NCBI GenBank assembly: GCA_023396215.1
Contig: JAEWWW010000041.1
Coordinates: 1-5,703, forward strand
Source of the DNA: Bacillota bacterium
GTDB lineage: Bacteria; Bacillota; Clostridia; Oscillospirales; Ruminococcaceae
Length of the DNA stretch: 5,703 nucleotides
Direction: 5' to 3'
Shown: positions 5,322 through 5,703 of the stretch, in pieces
How positions within the stretch are numbered: the stretch's first letter is position 1
How the letters are laid out: the number at the start of each line of letters is the position of its first letter
The notes under the pieces: model-generated
What the model saw: only the letters and a program-made list of their open reading frames with translations
Databases searched by the model: none
Told to the model about the DNA's origin: nothing
Program-made: the position numbers and the translations under genes

Positions 5322-5703
5322 TTATTGAATGACGCTGCCCGACTGGCTCTGCCCCTGCCCTGCCGAAACGCCCTCGTAGGCAAACAGGGCGATGCGCTCC
5401 AGCTCGTCGAACATGCGGGGGCTTTGGCGCTCAAAGGCGGTCATATCCACATTCACCACCCGGTCCTTGATGACCGCCTGCGTTTTTTTGTAGACCTCGT
5501 TTTTCTCCAGCACCGGGATGGTGATGGGGGTGTGGGCCACAATCAGGTCGGGGGTGAGGGCGGCGGCGTCCTCCTTGGGGAACACCCACTGCCCGTAGCC
5601 CGAGGCCAGGTTTTTCAGTCCGATGGCCTCCAGCAGGCGGCCCTCCAGCGTGTCGCCGGTGGCAACGGTGTAATCCAGCAAGCGTATCATCACGGTGCCG
5701 GGC
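5322..5703 (-). CDS. ABC-type periplasmic-binding protein (iron-chelate/cobalamin class), C-terminal part
   Basis: The frame is open to the window edge, so about 126 C-terminal residues are seen and the N-terminus with any signal peptide is outside. The pattern fits the second lobe of the BtuF/FepB/FhuD-type (PF01497-like) solute-binding domain. TGDTLEGRLLEAIGLKNLA resembles the usual G-x-x-LLE-x-x-G-x-x-N-x-A segment. ALTPDLIVAHTP resembles the strand where family members read PDVII. VIKDRVVNVDMTAFERQSPR followed by MFDELERIALFAY resembles the closing VKNGRVY-x-VD and C-terminal helix. Such proteins deliver siderophore, heme or cobalamin to a FecCD-type permease; no permease is visible here, so the ligand is unknown. 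It ends with a short low-complexity tail (SAGQGQSQSG). It is separated from the lipoprotein gene by a hairpin and a promoter. Confidence 0.65.
   Translation of the reverse strand, partial: PGTVMIRLLDYTVATGDTLEGRLLEAIGLKNLASGYGQWVFPKEDAAALTPDLIVAHTPITIPVLEKNEVYKKTQAVIKDRVVNVDMTAFERQSPRMFDELERIALFAYEGVSAGQGQSQSGSVIQ

Overview
All recognisable genes in this window read on the minus strand, so the biological order runs from high to low coordinates. The DNA is GC-rich, Shine-Dalgarno sites are strong AGGAGG types, and Rho-independent hairpins are common. Together with a spore-type collagen-like protein and type I-C-like CRISPR repeats, this points to a spore-forming Gram-positive anaerobe of the Clostridia, perhaps a gut Oscillospiraceae/Ruminococcaceae relative. 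The taxonomy is inference.

Layout in transcription order: (1) 5703-5322, C-terminal part of a periplasmic-binding-protein-like protein of the iron-chelate/cobalamin ABC type, with a hairpin terminator at 5313-5285. (2) 5253-5225, a near-consensus sigma-A promoter driving an unrecognised lipoprotein (5197-4460). (3) 4445-4139, a decayed, leaderless, cas-less CRISPR array of five type I-C-like repeats. (4) 4086-3802, a small Dabb-family (stress-responsive alpha/beta barrel) protein. (5) 3801-3467, non-coding: two strong hairpins flank a roughly 150-bp element with imperfect terminal inverted repeats that looks like a MITE or IS remnant. (6) 3466-2363 and 2316-1027, a two-gene glycosyltransferase operon: a GT2 enzyme with a TPR-like tail, then a GT4-like GT-B enzyme. 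It ends in two tandem terminators. (7) A sigma-K-like promoter at about 844-819 and a collagen-like protein gene (749 to beyond position 1) rich in Gly-Ala-Thr and Gly-Pro-Thr triplets.

The most coherent story is a spore-surface glycoprotein module. The collagen-like protein has an N-terminal helical domain typical of exosporium or spore-surface collagens. Almost every third triplet residue is threonine, the usual O-glycan acceptor in such proteins. Its promoter looks mother-cell specific, and two glycosyltransferases lie directly upstream on the same strand. Family knowledge of BclA-type proteins and the adjacent glycosyltransferase gene in Clostridioides difficile supports this link, but the substrate relationship is inferred here.

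The second point of interest is the CRISPR relic. Its repeats have drifted a lot but still fold as hairpins, and its crRNA sense strand is the same as the lipoprotein gene that ends 14 nt before it.
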